In this document: positions 26,613 through 35,333 of the stretch, in pieces
How positions within the stretch are numbered: position 1 is the first letter of the stretch
Layout: each line of letters starts with the position of its first letter
Assembly (NCBI GenBank): GCA_017469955.1
Contig: JAFUFJ010000006.1
Span: forward strand, 89,363 to 153,362
Reading direction: 5' to 3'
Length of the DNA: 64,000 nt
From: Prevotella sp.
GTDB taxonomy: Bacteria > Bacteroidota > Bacteroidia > Bacteroidales > Bacteroidaceae
Made by a program: the position numbers and the translations under genes
Notes under the pieces: model-generated
What the model saw: the letters and a program-made list of their open reading frames with translations, nothing else
Told to the model about the DNA's origin: nothing
Databases searched by the model: none

Positions 26613-28952
26613 ATGAACGTAATTACGAAAAGTATTCAACTGGCCGATGGAAGAACCATCACCATTGAAACAGGAAAACTGGCCAAGCAGACCGACGGTA
26701 GCGTAGTGCTTCGCATGAACAACACCGTGCTTCTGGCCACAGTTTGTGCCGCAAAGGACGCCGTTCCAGGCACTGATTTTATGCCTTTGCAAGTAGATTA
26801 TCGCGAACAGTACTCCGCCGCAGGACGCTTTCCTGGTGGATTTACCAAGCGTGAAGGCAAGGCAAGCGACAATGAAATCCTGACCAGCCGTTTGGTTGAT
26901 CGTGTGCTTCGCCCGCTCTTCCCAAGCAATTATCATGCAGAAGTATTCGTGAATGTGATGCTCCTCAGCGCTGATGGCGTTGACCAGCCCGACGCATTGG
27001 CAGGCTTTGCCGCATCGGCAGCTCTGCAATGTTCGGATATTCCCTTTGAATGTCCCATCAGTGAGGTGCGTGTTGCCCGCGTAAACGGTCAATATGTCAT
27101 CAATCCAACCTTCGAGCAAATGAAGCAGGCTGATATGGATATCATGGTAGGAGCCTCAGCCGAGAACATCATGATGGTGGAAGGTGAGATGAAGGAAGTT
27201 ACCGAACAAGACCTGCTTGGAGCGCTAAAGGCAGCCATGGAGGCCATCAAGCCAATGTGTGAACTGCAAGCCGAGCTGTCGAAAGAGCTGGGCAAAGACG
27301 TGAAGCGCGAGTACGATCACGAGGTGAACGACGAAGCTTTGCGCGAGAGAATGAACAAGGAACTCTATACGAAGGCTTATGATGTCACGAAGCAAGCACT
27401 CGAGAAGCATGCCCGTGCTGAGGCCTTTGAGAAGATTCTTTCTGACTTCAAAGAGCAGTATGCATCGGAGCATTCCGACCTTAATGAGGACGAATTGGAG
27501 GAGAAATATGCAATGATGGACCGCTATTATCATGATGTTGAACGCGATGCCATGCGTCGTTGCATCCTCGATGAGGGCATCCGTCTCGACGGAAGAAAGA
27601 CCGATGAAATACGTCCTATATGGTGTGAGGTGTCTCCATTGCCCATGCCTCACGGAAGCGCTATCTTCACTCGTGGCGAAACTCAGTCGCTTTCTACCTG
27701 CACACTCGGCACGAAACTCGATGAGAAACTGGTCGATGACGTGCTTGACAAGAGCTACATGAAGTTCCTTTTGCACTACAATTTCCCCCCATTCTGCACA
27801 GGAGAGGCCAAGGCACAGCGTGGAGTTGGCCGTCGCGAGATTGGTCATGGCCACTTGGCTTGGCGCGGTTTGAAGGGCCAGATACCCGAAAATTTCCCCT
27901 ACACAGTTCGTCTCGTAAGCCAGATACTCGAGTCAAACGGCTCGAGTTCGATGGCTACTGTCTGTGCAGGAACTTTGGCTTTGATGGATGCCGGCGTTCC
28001 GATGAAGAAGCCAGTGAGCGGCATTGCCATGGGACTTATCAAGAATCCTGGCGAAGACAAGTATGCCGTGCTGTCGGATATCCTTGGCGATGAGGACCAT
28101 CTTGGTGACATGGACTTCAAGACTACGGGAACAAAGGACGGCTTGACGGCCACGCAAATGGACATCAAGTGTGACGGTCTTTCGTTTGATATCCTTGAAA
28201 AGGCCCTCATGCAGGCTAAGGCTGGCCGCGAGCATATCCTTGGATGCCTGACCTCGACGATTGCCGAACCGCGCGAGGACATGAAGCCTCATGTGCCTCG
28301 TATCGTAGAGTTCGAGATACCGAAGGAGTTCATTGGTGCCGTAATTGGCCCTGGTGGAAAGATCATACAGCAGATGCAAGAAGACACGCAGACTACGATT
28401 ACCATCGATGAAGTCGACGGTGTTGGCAAGGTACAGGTGTCGGCTCCCAACAAGGAATGTATCGATGCTGCCATACGAAAGATAAAAGCCATCGTGGCAG
28501 TTCCCGAGGTAGGCGAGGTATATGAGGGCACAGTGCGTTCGATAATGCCCTATGGTTGCTTCGTGGAGATTCTGCCTGGCAAGGATGGTCTGCTGCACAT
28601 CTCGGAGATAGACTGGAAGCGTCTGGAGACCGTAGAGGAGGCAGGTCTGAAGGAAGGCGACAAGATTACGGTGAAACTGCTCGAGATCGACCCGAAGACC
28701 GGCAAGTATAAGCTGTCTCATCGCGTGCTGATCCCGAAGCCAGAGGGCTATGTTGAGCGTGAGCGCCGTCAGCGTCCTGAGCGTCAGAACCGCCCAGAGC
28801 GCCCCGCTCGCAACAACGATCGCCGCAACGAACGCAACGACCGTCGTGAGCGTCGCAGCGACAACTTCCGCAGCGAAGAGCACAATCCGATGGAGCAGCG
28901 TGAGCCTCGCGACTTTACTGACGTGCTTGACCACGGCACAGACATCGACTAA
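26613..28952 (+). CDS. pnp: Polyribonucleotide nucleotidyltransferase (PNPase)
   Basis: Protein of 779 aa, about 60-70 longer than the usual length. Two RNase PH-like domains ([18 protein letters not shown] in the first, [12 protein letters not shown] in the second) flank a helical linker. Then comes a KH domain with the GxxG loop in [12 protein letters not shown] and an S1 domain ([20 protein letters not shown]). It degrades RNA 3' to 5' using phosphate. The extra length is an arginine/asparagine-rich tail ([18 protein letters not shown] and onward), likely disordered and RNA-binding. Confidence 0.98.
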   Translation: MNVITKSIQLADGRTITIETGKLAKQTDGSVVLRMNNTVLLATVCAAKDAVPGTDFMPLQVDYREQYSAAGRFPGGFTKREGKASDNEILTSRLVDRVLRPLFPSNYHAEVFVNVMLLSADGVDQPDALAGFAASAALQCSDIPFECPISEVRVARVNGQYVINPTFEQMKQADMDIMVGASAENIMMVEGEMKEVTEQDLLGALKAAMEAIKPMCELQAELSKELGKDVKREYDHEVNDEALRERMNKELYTKAYDVTKQALEKHARAEAFEKILSDFKEQYASEHSDLNEDELEEKYAMMDRYYHDVERDAMRRCILDEGIRLDGRKTDEIRPIWCEVSPLPMPHGSAIFTRGETQSLSTCTLGTKLDEKLVDDVLDKSYMKFLLHYNFPPFCTGEAKAQRGVGRREIGHGHLAWRGLKGQIPENFPYTVRLVSQILESNGSSSMATVCAGTLALMDAGVPMKKPVSGIAMGLIKNPGEDKYAVLSDILGDEDHLGDMDFKTTGTKDGLTATQMDIKCDGLSFDILEKALMQAKAGREHILGCLTSTIAEPREDMKPHVPRIVEFEIPKEFIGAVIGPGGKIIQQMQEDTQTTITIDEVDGVGKVQVSAPNKECIDAAIRKIKAIVAVPEVGEVYEGTVRSIMPYGCFVEILPGKDGLLHISEIDWKRLETVEEAGLKEGDKITVKLLEIDPKTGKYKLSHRVLIPKPEGYVERERRQRPERQNRPERPARNNDRRNERNDRRERRSDNFRSEEHNPMEQREPRDFTDVLDHGTDID

Positions 28953-28982
28953 ACGGTTGCCGTCGCAACCGGGTCATATACG

Positions 28983-29014
28983 GAGAAGGGTTCCATGCGG
29001 AGCCCTTCTCTTTT
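28983..29014 (+). terminator. pnp terminator
   Basis: GAGAAGGG pairs with CCCTTCTC, with TCC/GGA pairing deeper in the stem, and TTTTG follows. A smaller GGTTGC/GCAACC hairpin lies just before it. Confidence 0.8.
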
Positions 29015-29046
29015 GTTTCTGGAGCAGAGCGCTTCTCCATGCAGGC

Positions 29047-29153
29047 GAGAAAGCTATCCTTTCAGGTCGAGAAGTCATAGGGTTATGGGTGAGAAGGGAT
29101 AGAGTTATTGACAAGAAAGCTATGACTTCTCGGCCTAACCCCTTAGCTTTCTC
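29047..29153. repeat. 107-nt five-word dyad element, copy 3
   Basis: Words: GAGAAAGCTATCCTTTCAG, GAGAAGTCATAGGGTTATG, GAGAAGGGATAGAGTTATT, AAGAAAGCTATGACTTCTC, CTAACCCCTTAGCTTTCTC. It abuts the left arm of the 254-bp inverted repeat. The 575-nt gap between pnp and the esterase holds a terminator, this element and that arm. Confidence 0.9.
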
Positions 29154-29160
29154 GGCGGGT

Positions 29161-29414
29161 AAAGATAGCAATTAAAAAAATCACAGCCACCTTTTTCCGG
29201 CAAAAAACATGGGCGTAAACTTTTTTTGCGTAACTTTAGATAAGTTATTCACGCTCGACAATCCCAATAAAAACAAAAACAAGTTTCTGTTTTTCTTTGT
29301 ATTGTCCTCGACTTTTCGTAACCTTGACTTTCGTCGAAGTTACTTTGAACTCGGCAATGAAAATAAAAATCATTCATTTTTCTTTTGCATTGCCCTCGTT
29401 TTTGCGTAACTTTG
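29161..29414 (+). repeat. 254-bp inverted-repeat arm A with two 88-bp promoter-repeat units
   Basis: About 97% identical, inverted, to a 254-bp stretch 8.1 kb to the right. It contains -7-like boxes TAACTTTA, TAACCTTG and TAACTTTG spaced exactly 88 and 88 bp apart. Each 88-bp unit has an A-rich half and a T-rich half bounded by short complementary ends (GACAAT/ATTGTC, GGCAATG/CATTGCC). Only the last box, nearest the gene, has full consensus with TTTG 19 nt upstream. Confidence 0.9.
29384..29414 (+). promoter_or_regulatory. Promoter of the acetylesterase-GH43 genes
   Basis: TTTG, 19-nt spacer, TAACTTTG, at the inner end of inverted-repeat arm A. An equivalent promoter in arm B faces the GH3 gene. 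Confidence 0.75.
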
Positions 29415-29527
29415 CAGCGTTGGATGCAGGCATTTGCGGGCTGGCAAGAGACTGACAGTCAGCCAGTGTCGCCACGAAGCAGCCGGTGCAACACATTTCT
29501 TAGACCACAACAGCAAACCAATCAACA

Positions 29528-31567
29528 ATGAAACAGACATCTCGCAGCATGGCGACGGCCCTCCTTGCCATCGTCTTTGGGAGCCTTACGGCCGGAGCCC
29601 AGGTGCGCCTGCAGCCGTTGTTCACCGACAATATGGTGCTGCAGCGTGAGACCAATGCCCCTGTCTGGGGCGAATGCCGTCCGGGCTACTATGTGAAAAT
29701 CACCACATCCTGGGACCAAAAGCAGTACACAACACAGGCCGATGCCGACGGACATTTCATGCAAAGTGTGGCTACTCCGAAAGCCGGAGGGCCCTATACC
29801 GTCACCCTTACCGAGGCTAAAAGTCCTCGTCAGAAGGGCAGGAGCGTGACCCTTCACAACGTGATGATAGGCGAAGTATGGCTATGCGGAGGCCAGTCGA
29901 ACATGCAATTGGAGGTGGAATGGGGGCGCGTCAGCAACTATCAAGACGAGGTTCGCAAAGCCAACAACCATCCGGACATACGCCTGCTGCACGTAGCAAC
30001 TACGGCTGCTGCCACACCACAGTCGACACTTAACGCCGTCGACGGTGGCTGGCAAGCATGTTCTTCACAGTCGGTCAGGATGTTTTCGGCCACGGCTTAC
30101 TTCTTCGGACGTGAGCTTGAAGCCTCGCTCAACATGCCAATCGGACTCATAGAGTCGTGCCTTGGCTCGACGTTTGCAGAGCCATGGATCAGTGCAGGAG
30201 CCCTGAGCCAGATGCCTTATTTCGACGAAGCCGTGGCTAAAGTGGCAGCCATGCCGGCCGACAGCATGGCCCGCGAACGGCAGTATCAGAGCGATCTTGA
30301 GGAATGGAACACCCGTGTGTCGCGTCAAGACGGCAACACCAACTATGCCGACGGTCGCCATTCCATTATATATAATAAGGTGTTTACCGACAGCAGCCTG
30401 TGGACTGACATCCAGGTGCCGGGCCTTTTCGAAGATCAACTCAAAGACCGATACGGCGCCTTCGACGGCATCGTGTGGTATCGCAGGCAGATCAACATCC
30501 CGGAATCATGGACAGGAAAGGACTTGATATTGCGTCTTGGTGCCGTCGATGACGACGATGTGACATTCTTCAACGGCGTTGAAGTGGGCAGCCATCTTGG
30601 CGTAGCCTTCAACAGAGAGTATCCCGTTCCGGGCACATTGGTCAGGGAAGGCAAGGAAGAAGTGGCCGTCCGACTGCACGATACAGGCGGTCTGGGCGGA
30701 TTCTACAGCAGCGAGATGCGCCTCGAACGGGCCGATGGCGAGGGTGAGCCCATTGCACTTGCAGGCACATGGCAGTTCCTTGCATCGCTCGACGAGAAAC
30801 AACTACCCTTCTATCCCACCAATCTTAACCGCGACACCAACGTGCCTTCGGCGCTCTTCAACGGCATGATCCGTCCGCTCATACCCTATGCCTTGCGCGG
30901 AGCCATCTGGTATCAAGGCGAGTCAAGCGTCGGTCGTGCCTATCAATACCGCGAACTCCTGCCCGTTCTCATCAACGACTGGCGCACACAATGGGGCTCA
31001 TCCATGCCCTTCTACATCGTGCAGCTGGCCAACTATATGTCGCCTCAAACCGAAGCAGGCGAAGAATCAACGTGGGCAGAGCTCAGAGAAGCCCAGCAGA
31101 AAGTGGCCCAGTCAATGGCTGACTGCGGGCTGGCCACGACCATTGACATCGGAGAAGCCGACGACATCCATCCGAAAAACAAACAGGATGTGGGGCTCCG
31201 TCTGGCCCTTTTGGCTCGTGCAAATACCTATGGAGAACGAGTGGAATGCCTCGGACCCCAATACTCTCACTATCGCCAGGAAGGCAATTCCGTCCGGCTT
31301 TTCTTTACCCATGCCGAAGGCTTAAAGGCCGGTTCTGACCGGCTTAAGGGCTTTGTCATCGCCGGACCCGACAGGAAATTCCACTGGGCAAAGGCACATA
31401 TCGAGGGCAGAACCGTGGTGGTTTCGGCCGACGAAGTGCCCTTCCCCGTGGCTGTACGCTATGGTTGGGCCAACAATCCCGACTGCAATCTCTACAACGC
31501 TGCCGACCTTCCTGCCACACCTTTCAGAACAGACGAGTGGCCAGGACTGTCGGTCAACAACTATTAA
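29528..31567 (+). CDS. Secreted sialate O-acetylesterase/acetylxylan esterase-type SGNH hydrolase
   Basis: Protein of 679 aa with a signal peptide (MATALLAIVFGSLTAGAQ). The SGNH/SASA catalytic domain is split: nucleophile block MIGEVWLCGGQSNMQLEVEW early, a middle block GAIWYQGESSVGRAYQYREL, and the Asp/His pair in DDIHPKNKQDVG late. A jelly-roll domain (about 290-410, IVWYRRQINIPESWTGKDL) is inserted, as in many family members. Relatives are annotated as sialate 9-O-acetylesterases, but next to GH43 and GH3 xylan-type enzymes an acetylxylan esterase role is more likely. The GH43 fusion gene starts 28 nt downstream. Confidence 0.85.
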   Translation: MKQTSRSMATALLAIVFGSLTAGAQVRLQPLFTDNMVLQRETNAPVWGECRPGYYVKITTSWDQKQYTTQADADGHFMQSVATPKAGGPYTVTLTEAKSPRQKGRSVTLHNVMIGEVWLCGGQSNMQLEVEWGRVSNYQDEVRKANNHPDIRLLHVATTAAATPQSTLNAVDGGWQACSSQSVRMFSATAYFFGRELEASLNMPIGLIESCLGSTFAEPWISAGALSQMPYFDEAVAKVAAMPADSMARERQYQSDLEEWNTRVSRQDGNTNYADGRHSIIYNKVFTDSSLWTDIQVPGLFEDQLKDRYGAFDGIVWYRRQINIPESWTGKDLILRLGAVDDDDVTFFNGVEVGSHLGVAFNREYPVPGTLVREGKEEVAVRLHDTGGLGGFYSSEMRLERADGEGEPIALAGTWQFLASLDEKQLPFYPTNLNRDTNVPSALFNGMIRPLIPYALRGAIWYQGESSVGRAYQYRELLPVLINDWRTQWGSSMPFYIVQLANYMSPQTEAGEESTWAELREAQQKVAQSMADCGLATTIDIGEADDIHPKNKQDVGLRLALLARANTYGERVECLGPQYSHYRQEGNSVRLFFTHAEGLKAGSDRLKGFVIAGPDRKFHWAKAHIEGRTVVVSADEVPFPVAVRYGWANNPDCNLYNAADLPATPFRTDEWPGLSVNNY

Positions 31568-31595
31568 CAGTAGGAACTAAATCAGGAAAAACAAG

Positions 31596-34500
31596 ATGAA
31601 AACGAGGAAACTTTCATTGCTGGCCCTCGCACTCCTGATGAGTGCAGGCCTGACTGCACAGACAAAAATCAACCACACCAAAGAGTGGAAGGAAATAGGT
31701 GCCTACAATTCAATGGGCATTGCCGTTGATGTCGACAACGACGGCTATCGCGACTTGGTGTACGGGGGCATCAGTGACAACCGCATCTATCGTGCAGGAA
31801 CCAACGATGTCGAACGAAACCGCCTCACACATGTCATGCAATATCTGCCAGGAAGCAGGCAGTTGGACGTGACAAACTACTTCGGTCCAACCTTCCCTGA
31901 CCAGGGAATAGGACTTAATGTGGCCGACAGGCCGAGCATATCTGCATGCGACATCAACCAGGACGGCATCATGGATTTGGTTGTTTTCGAAACATCCGGC
32001 CTGAAATACAATGACGAACCGATGCTTGACCGCATCAGTAGGGAGGGAGTATTCTTGGGAAACGGCGACGGAACGTTCTCAAAAGCCATCCTCTCCTTTG
32101 TCGATACTGCAGGCAATCCCATTGACTTTGACCTCAGTGTGATACTCTCTGCCGACGTGGCCGACTTCAATAATGACGGACTTATCGACATTGTCGGCAT
32201 CGGATACCAGCAGAATCCTCTCGGCTCGAAGCAGTATCCTACGGCAAATGTGGTGCTGATCAACCAGGGAAGCGGTACTTTTATGGTCACACATTTCTTA
32301 ACAGACTCCTACACAACTGCCTATGGTCAAGAGGGGCTTGACTATCATTTCCAGATGGGACAGGTGACCTGTTACGACTTCAACAACGACGGATATGCCG
32401 ACTTTTTCATTAATGCTCAGTCTGACGATGCTGCCGTTTTAGGGGTTAGAATACCCAGTACGACCCACTTCTCCGACCTGTTTCTGAACGATCCGGAGCA
32501 TCCGGGTCAGTTTCGTCGGCAGTATATCTACGACTCAACCCGCTGGACTACGATCTTTGAACATATCTCAGAAGGGGGTATTGCGGTGGCCGATTTCGAC
32601 AATGACGGGGTGCCAGATATCTTTTATTCGGGATGGGGCTACCGCGGAAGGATGCGCTATTTCTGGGGTCTTTACACCTGTTCGCTGGATGAATCGGGGC
32701 GTGTGACCCTTACAGACCGGGGACACGAGGGTATTGAGGAAATGAGAAACCAGAATTCAACCAATGCCCAGTATGTGGCTTACGACTGGGATGGCGACGG
32801 CAACTATGACATTATCAATGCAGGATGGTCGACCCGATTGAGCACCCAGACCTGTTTTGTCAGCATTGGAGACGGCCAGGCTGGCTTTGAAAGCGCCTAT
32901 AGGCTGGCAGGATATTCCGAGGGTGCAACGGTGATTGTTGACTGGAATGGCGATGGAGTGGGCGACTACGTGATGATAGGACAGACCGATGACGACGAGT
33001 TTTTCCCGACAAACGGGCTGACAAAGACGTTTGCTGCCACGGTGAATCCTAACGCAAAGGCGGCGCGTCCAGATGCCCCGTCGCTCAAGACGCCGGGCAT
33101 TGACGGCAACAAGGTGACCCTTTCGTGGGCAGATGCGCCTTCGTCGAAGCGCAATGTCACCTATGAATATTTCGTGCGCGACGAGGCTTCCGGCCGTATT
33201 GTGGCAGGAGGAAACAGCTTCGTGGGCGGAGAAAAGGACGGCGTGCGCAAGGTTAATCAGGCAGGAAATGCCTACAATGCGCGCAGCATCACGCTCACTC
33301 TGCCTCAGGGACGCTACACTTATGGCGTTCAGACGGTCAATGCCCGCCTTGAAGGCTCGGTGTTTGCAACGGGATCGTTTGAGATTCTGTCGGGCAATGC
33401 TCCCGAACGCTCGGCCGACATGCCTGCGAAGCACGAGCCGATTGTCAACGAAGAAGACTGCGGATACGTGGGTCCTGTGATAGATCGCGATGCTCCCGAC
33501 CCGACAGTGATACGCGGCGACGACGGCTATTACTACCTGTTCTCGACAGAAGCCGTGCGCAACGTGCCCATCTACCGGTCGAAGAACCTGGTAGACTGGG
33601 ACTTTATCGGTACGGCTTTCACTGACGGAACGCGGCCGAACTTTGTCACTAACGGCGGTATCTGGGCTCCCGACATCCAGCATTTCGGCAATTACTACCA
33701 GCTATACTTCTCGATGTCGACCTGGGGAGGCGAGTGGGCTTGCGGTATAGGCGTAGCCATCGCCACCAAACCCGAAGGCCCTTATCGTGGCGCCCGCAAG
33801 CTTTTCATCAGTAGTGAGATAGGTGTGCAGAACTCTATCGACCCCTTTGTCATCGAAGACGACGGCCACAAATACCTCTTCTGGGGCTCTTTCCGGGGCA
33901 TCTACGGCATCGAGCTGGCCAACAACGGACTCTCTGTAAAGGATGGAGCCGAGAAAAAGCAGATTGCAGGCACCCTGACTGAGGGCACGTATATCATCAA
34001 ACATGACGGATACTACTACTTGATCGGCTCGGCAGGAAGCTGCTGTAACGGGGAAAACGCTACCTATCATGTGGTCATGGCGCGCTCGGAAAACCTCTTC
34101 GGACCTTATGTCAACAAGCTTGGAAGCCAGGCTCTCAGCAACGGATTCTCCAACTTGCTCTACCGCAACGACGACGTTATCGGGCCAGGCCACAATGCCA
34201 ACTTCGTGCAAGACGACGCCGGTCAGTGGTGGATGCTTTATCATGGCTATGATGCTTCAGACGTCGGAGCGGGCCGAAAGACCTTCCTTGCGCGCATCGA
34301 CTGGGACGAAGAAGGGTGGCCATACGTAAAGAACGCGCAGCCAACCAATGGAGATGCCTGCCCGCTTATTGGCGAAAAATACTCAGGAATAGCCTATCCA
34401 ACCGTCACCGACGACCGTGAAGACAAGACCGTGAGCGTCTATCCTCACTATGTGAAGCGCGACATCACCATCACACATGCCAGCGGCGAGGAGTTTGAAT

Positions 34501-34652
34501 GGCAGGTTGTCAACCTGCATGGCGAACTGACGGCCAAGGGAAAGGCCAAGGGCACGGCTACGGTCGACCTCTATGCTGTGCCGACAGGCATGTACATCGT
34601 GACCGTCAACAGCCCGAACGGCCTGCACAGCGAGAAGGTGATACGCTATTGA
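31596..34652 (+). CDS. Large secreted FG-GAP propeller/GH43 fusion with sorting tail
   Basis: Protein of 1018 aa with a signal peptide (LLALALLMSAGLTAQ). The N-terminal half has seven calcium-binding FG-GAP/VCBS-type motifs (DVDNDGYRD, DINQDGIMD, DFNNDGLID, DFNNDGYAD, DFDNDGVPD, DWDGDGNYD, DWNGDGVGD), forming a propeller. A fibronectin-like linker (about 480-600) leads to a GH43 propeller (about 625-950): Asp in RDAPDPTVIRGDDGYYYLF, IWAPDIQHFGNYYQLYFS, SIDPFVIEDDGHKYLFWG, Glu in GTLTEGTYIIKHDGYYYL. The last 70 residues resemble a type IX secretion sorting domain (VNLHGELTAKGK, VPTGMYIVTVN). A surface arabinofuranosidase or endo-arabinanase is plausible. Confidence 0.85.
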   Translation: MKTRKLSLLALALLMSAGLTAQTKINHTKEWKEIGAYNSMGIAVDVDNDGYRDLVYGGISDNRIYRAGTNDVERNRLTHVMQYLPGSRQLDVTNYFGPTFPDQGIGLNVADRPSISACDINQDGIMDLVVFETSGLKYNDEPMLDRISREGVFLGNGDGTFSKAILSFVDTAGNPIDFDLSVILSADVADFNNDGLIDIVGIGYQQNPLGSKQYPTANVVLINQGSGTFMVTHFLTDSYTTAYGQEGLDYHFQMGQVTCYDFNNDGYADFFINAQSDDAAVLGVRIPSTTHFSDLFLNDPEHPGQFRRQYIYDSTRWTTIFEHISEGGIAVADFDNDGVPDIFYSGWGYRGRMRYFWGLYTCSLDESGRVTLTDRGHEGIEEMRNQNSTNAQYVAYDWDGDGNYDIINAGWSTRLSTQTCFVSIGDGQAGFESAYRLAGYSEGATVIVDWNGDGVGDYVMIGQTDDDEFFPTNGLTKTFAATVNPNAKAARPDAPSLKTPGIDGNKVTLSWADAPSSKRNVTYEYFVRDEASGRIVAGGNSFVGGEKDGVRKVNQAGNAYNARSITLTLPQGRYTYGVQTVNARLEGSVFATGSFEILSGNAPERSADMPAKHEPIVNEEDCGYVGPVIDRDAPDPTVIRGDDGYYYLFSTEAVRNVPIYRSKNLVDWDFIGTAFTDGTRPNFVTNGGIWAPDIQHFGNYYQLYFSMSTWGGEWACGIGVAIATKPEGPYRGARKLFISSEIGVQNSIDPFVIEDDGHKYLFWGSFRGIYGIELANNGLSVKDGAEKKQIAGTLTEGTYIIKHDGYYYLIGSAGSCCNGENATYHVVMARSENLFGPYVNKLGSQALSNGFSNLLYRNDDVIGPGHNANFVQDDAGQWWMLYHGYDASDVGAGRKTFLARIDWDEEGWPYVKNAQPTNGDACPLIGEKYSGIAYPTVTDDREDKTVSVYPHYVKRDITITHASGEEFEWQVVNLHGELTAKGKAKGTATVDLYAVPTGMYIVTVNSPNGLHSEKVIRY

Positions 34653-34694
34653 TGCTCAGCCGTCAGGCCCGCCCGACGGCCGTTTGCACGGCAT

Positions 34695-34745
34695 AAAAGG
34701 CGGCGAAGAAGTCTGCACAGGACCTCTTCGCCACCTTTTCTTTTC
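34695..34745 (+). terminator. Terminator after the GH43 fusion
   Basis: AAAAGGCGGCGAAGA pairs with TCTTCGCCACCTTTT apart from a bulge, followed by CTTTTCC. Confidence 0.8.
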
Positions 34746-34750
34746 CCCTT

Positions 34751-34791
34751 CCTTCCACACTCTTTGCTTCATCCTTCCGCACTCTTTCCCC
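34751..34791. repeat. Possible two-word 22-nt-pitch array
   Basis: CCTTCCACACTCTTTGCTT, spacer CAT, CCTTCCGCACTCTTTCCCC: two 19-nt words at 22-nt pitch, the layout of the stronger arrays, though dyad symmetry is weak. The 454-nt gap up to the tRNA holds a terminator, this, a 107-nt element and the tRNA terminator. Confidence 0.35.
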
Positions 34792-34867
34792 CTTCTGGCT
34801 CCATAGTCGCCGCCGACGTGACCGACAAGGAGGACGTCTTTTCCAGCCATTGTCATGCCTCCTTCCT

Positions 34868-34974
34868 GAGAAAGCTTAGCTTTTAGCCCGAGAAGTCATA
34901 GCTTTATGCCCAATAACCCATAGCTTTCTCACCTTGAAAGCTATCCTTTCTCACCCTGAACCCTTAGCTTTCTC
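34868..34974. repeat. 107-nt five-word dyad element, copy 4
   Basis: Words: GAGAAAGCTTAGCTTTTAG, GAGAAGTCATAGCTTTATG, AATAACCCATAGCTTTCTC, TTGAAAGCTATCCTTTCTC, CTGAACCCTTAGCTTTCTC, with spacers CCC, CCC, ACC, ACC. It lies between a plus-strand gene and a minus-strand tRNA. Confidence 0.9.
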
Positions 34975-35069
34975 GCGGGAAACCCTTTCCCCGGTCAGCG
35001 AGAAGGCCGTGGGTTGCCGGGTTCGTTTCTTCCCTTTTATCTTCGCAGTCAGCCACTTTCGCCCCGATA

Positions 35070-35101
35070 AAAACAAAAGGTCCCAACCTAAAGGCTGGGA
35101 C
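35070..35101 (-). terminator. Terminator of tRNA-Asn
   Basis: On the minus strand, GTCCCAGCC pairs with GGTTGGGAC around TTTA, followed by TTTTGTTTT. Confidence 0.8.
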
Positions 35102-35106
35102 TCTTG

Positions 35107-35180
35107 CGCTTCAGGATGGGCTTGAACCAACGACCCCCTGATTAACAGTCAGGTGCTCTAACCAACTGAGCTACTGAAGC
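35107..35180 (-). tRNA. tRNA-Asn (anticodon GTT)
   Basis: A full 74-nt cloverleaf on the minus strand: acceptor GCTTCAG/CTGAAGC, D arm GCTC..GAGC, anticodon stem CCTGA/TCAGG around CTGTTAA (anticodon GTT), T loop TTCAAGC, discriminator G. CCA is not encoded. It sits within the segment bracketed by the 254-bp inverted repeat. Confidence 0.97.
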
Positions 35181-35333
35181 TGATTTGCTTAATTGCGGAT
35201 GCAAAGTTATGTTGTTTTTTTGAAACAGCCAAACTTTTTCTGAAAAATTTTTGTATTTCTCCAGAAAAAAGTAGTTTTGGCCGTTGTGAAGTGGCTGTTT
35301 TCCTGTCAGCTTTGCTTTGGTTGCCGGCCGTTG

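Noticed and set aside
27933-28934. Long minus-strand frame (333 aa) opposite pnp
   Set aside because: Shadow of pnp with no recognisable domain or promoter.
32757-33683. 308-aa minus-strand frame opposite the GH43 fusion
   Set aside because: Shadow frame without motifs.
35107-35180. tRNA-Asn as an integration site
   Set aside because: No integrase and no duplicated tRNA 3' end in the window.
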